A DNA stretch of 6,237 bases from Pseudonocardia sp. (GTDB lineage Bacteria; Actinomycetota; Actinomycetes; Mycobacteriales; Pseudonocardiaceae), in contig JASLAP010000320.1 of NCBI GenBank assembly GCA_030147065.1, positions 1-6,237 of the forward strand, in the 5' to 3' direction. The translations under genes were made by a program, and so were the position numbers. This document shows, piece by piece, positions 4,869-6,237 of the stretch; position 1 is the first letter of the stretch, and every line of letters begins with the position of its first letter. Below the pieces are notes generated by a model, which saw nothing but the letters and a program-made list of their open reading frames with translations, searched no databases and was not told the origin of the DNA.

Positions 4869-4903
4869 CGGGTTTCCTGCCGCCGCCGAACAGAGATGCC
4901 CCG

Positions 4904-6237
4904 ATGCCGACCCACGCCGCTGCCGGCGGACCGCCGGCCCGTGACCGGCGCATCCCGTTCGGCATCGCCGACTGGCCGGTGTGGGCGCTGCCGGGCAAGG
5001 TCCGGTACCCGGTCCTGCTGGTCGAGGCCACCACGGCCCTGCTCCTCATCGCCCTGGTCCCGATCACTGTGGTCGACCGCAGCGACCTCCAGGCCACCGC
5101 GGTCCTGGTGCTCGCCGGGCTGCTGCACACCGAGATCGCCGTCGGGGTGGAGCGGATCCGGCGCCGGGTCACCGAGGAGTTCCACGTCGACCTGACCTCG
5201 GTGTGGACCTTCGCCGGCGCCCTGCTGCTCCCGCCGGTGCTGGCCGCCGCGGTCGCCGTGGTGATTTTCACCCATCTGTGGTGGCGGTCCTGGCGGCCCC
5301 GGGTCCCGCCGTACCGGCACCTGTTCAGCACCGCCACCATCGCTCTCGCCTGCCTCGCCGCGGCCGGCGTGCAGTCCGCCGTCGGCGATCGGGAACCCGG
5401 TTTCTCCGGAGCCGGGGATTTGCTGGCGGCCGGACTGGCGCTGTTGGTCTACACCACTGTCAACAGTTGCCTGGTGGCCGGCGCGATCGCGGTCAGCGTC
5501 GATCGACCGGAGCTGGCCAAGCTTTTCGGTGACTGGGGCGACAACGCATTGGAGATCGCCACGCTGTCCCTCGGCGGGCTCACCGCGATGGCGTTGTCGA
5601 TCAGTCCGCTGCTGGTTCTCTTCGTGCTGCCCCCGCTGCTCGTGCTGCACCGGTCGGTGATGGTGCGCCACCTGGAGGAGGCGGCCAACACCGACTCCAA
5701 GACCGGGCTGCTCAACGCGGCCGGCTGGCACACCCGGGCCGAGCGCGAGCTGCGCCGGGCCCGGTTCTCCGACGGCCCGCGCGGGGTGCTCGTCCTCGAC
5801 CTGGACCACTTCAAGGCCGTCAACGACGCGCACGGGCACATGGCCGGGGACGAGGTGCTCGCCGCGGTGGCCACCGAGCTGCGCGGCGAGGTCCGCGAGC
5901 GCGACCTGGTCGGCCGGTTCGGCGGCGAGGAGTTCGTGGTGCTGCTGGCCGAGCTCCCCGGGGGCGCCGCCGCCGAGCTGGAGGCGGTGGCCGAGCGGAT
6001 GCGCCGCCGGGTCGAGCGGCTCCGCGTCGAGATCCCCACCCCGGACGGGCCACTGACCGTCGCCGGGCTCACCGTGTCGATCGGGGCCGCGGTGCACCCG
6101 GGCGGCGCGCAGGACCTCCGCACCCTGCTGCAGATCGCCGACACCGCGGTCTACTCCGCCAAACGGGACGGCCGCAACCGGGTCCGAATGGGACGGTCGG
6201 TGGGGACCTCGGGGCTGCCCAGGCACCTCGTGGGCAG
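4904..6237 (+). CDS. Membrane-bound diguanylate cyclase (GGDEF protein), 3' end outside the window
   Basis: The visible protein has 444 residues. It should make c-di-GMP from two GTP at the inner face of the membrane. Residues 35-57, 63-80, 98-124, 140-160, 170-198 and 214-249 are hydrophobic and form about six membrane segments, a sensor region of MASE-like type whose ligand I cannot name. It includes HLWWRSWRPRVPPYRH between helices. The GGDEF domain starts with DSKTGLLNAAGW (264-275), followed by DLDHFKAVNDAHGHMAGDE (299-317, metal and guanine contacts) and the active site RFGGEEFVVLL (338-348). The inhibitory RxxD site is intact (Arg331, Asp334, five residues before GGEEF), so product inhibition is expected. 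The domain ends at GRNRV, so only a short tail should be missing. ATG 4904 follows a weak purine-rich site (CAGAG). An ATG at 4896 is out of frame. Confidence 0.9.
   Translation, partial: MPTHAAAGGPPARDRRIPFGIADWPVWALPGKVRYPVLLVEATTALLLIALVPITVVDRSDLQATAVLVLAGLLHTEIAVGVERIRRRVTEEFHVDLTSVWTFAGALLLPPVLAAAVAVVIFTHLWWRSWRPRVPPYRHLFSTATIALACLAAAGVQSAVGDREPGFSGAGDLLAAGLALLVYTTVNSCLVAGAIAVSVDRPELAKLFGDWGDNALEIATLSLGGLTAMALSISPLLVLFVLPPLLVLHRSVMVRHLEEAANTDSKTGLLNAAGWHTRAERELRRARFSDGPRGVLVLDLDHFKAVNDAHGHMAGDEVLAAVATELRGEVRERDLVGRFGGEEFVVLLAELPGGAAAELEAVAERMRRRVERLRVEIPTPDGPLTVAGLTVSIGAAVHPGGAQDLRTLLQIADTAVYSAKRDGRNRVRMGRSVGTSGLPRHLVG
6215..6237. repeat. Inverted repeat at the extreme right end
   Basis: CTGCCCA (6215-6221) and TGGGCAG (6231-6237) are perfect inverted repeats around a 9-nt loop and end exactly at the last base. 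They fall in the C-terminal tail of the cyclase frame, just after the GGDEF domain. This may be chance, a terminator overlapping the gene end, or a fold-back point like the one at the left end. Confidence 0.4.

Larger units (their letters stand above)
4491..4903. other. Gene-free region between the minigene array and the diguanylate cyclase gene
   Basis: This 413-nt stretch is clearly less GC-rich than its neighbours (CGCTTTTTCC, AATGAACTTCGCATTG). Open frames across it have mixed third-position composition and no recognisable domains, so I call it non-coding. It holds a hairpin at 4529-4557, a small palindrome CGGGTAACCCG at 4750-4760, GGAT-CGC-ATCC at 4797-4807 and the cyclase promoter near 4839-4868. 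On the minus strand a TTGACG hexamer (4684-4679) could be a -35 for the array, but no good -10 follows at 16-18 nt. No c-di-GMP riboswitch consensus is visible. Confidence 0.6.

Noticed and set aside
4491..4903. c-di-GMP riboswitch ahead of the cyclase gene or array
   Set aside because: I found no GEMM-type conserved core on either strand.
4862..6226. 454-residue minus-strand ORF
   Set aside because: Antisense shadow of the diguanylate cyclase, whose plus frame has complete catalytic motifs.

Overview
This GC-rich window (about 70% or more, with G or C in nearly every third codon position) suggests an actinobacterium. GlgX with the N-terminus MRPWPGHAYPLGATYDG, a PPOX/F420-type oxidoreductase, a small HIT protein and a six-helix GGDEF protein together suggest Pseudonocardia or a close relative. 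This is an inference from protein style, not a database result.

Layout from left to right. Positions 1-120 hold a plus-strand fragment of glgX that meets, at a fold-back point near 113, a second and about 90% identical glgX on the minus strand (1071 down to 116). Neither copy is complete. Next come a PPOX-class oxidoreductase (minus, 1643-1182), a HIT-family protein (plus, 1707-2132), a histidine phosphatase starting one base later (plus, 2134-2763) and a 12-helix MFS transporter (plus, 2945-4186). The oxidoreductase and HIT genes diverge from a 63-nt region with overlapping promoter-like hexamers.

The most unusual part is 4194-4490. Five copies of a short element lie about 63 nt apart. On the minus strand each copy is a complete minigene: a Shine-Dalgarno sequence, an ATG or GTG start, six codons for Met-[Arg/His/Gln]-Asn-Lys-Ser-Trp, and TGA. 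The 15 nt AACAAGAGCTGGTGA is identical in all five copies, while spacers, Shine-Dalgarno sequences, start codon and second codon vary. The array runs convergently into the MFS gene, with 7 nt between the two stop codons. I do not recognise it as a described family. The nearest concept is the minimal RiPP precursor (biarylitide bytA type, a pentapeptide gene), but no modifying enzyme is visible here.

A 413-nt gene-free, less GC-rich stretch (4491-4903) separates the array from a membrane diguanylate cyclase (plus, from 4904). That gene has intact GGEEF and RxxD inhibitory-site motifs and runs off the right edge. The stretch could carry the leader of the minigene array on one strand and the diguanylate cyclase promoter on the other. 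The HIT and phosphatase genes look like an operon. No pathway links the remaining genes, although an exporter and a second-messenger enzyme flanking a peptide array is suggestive.
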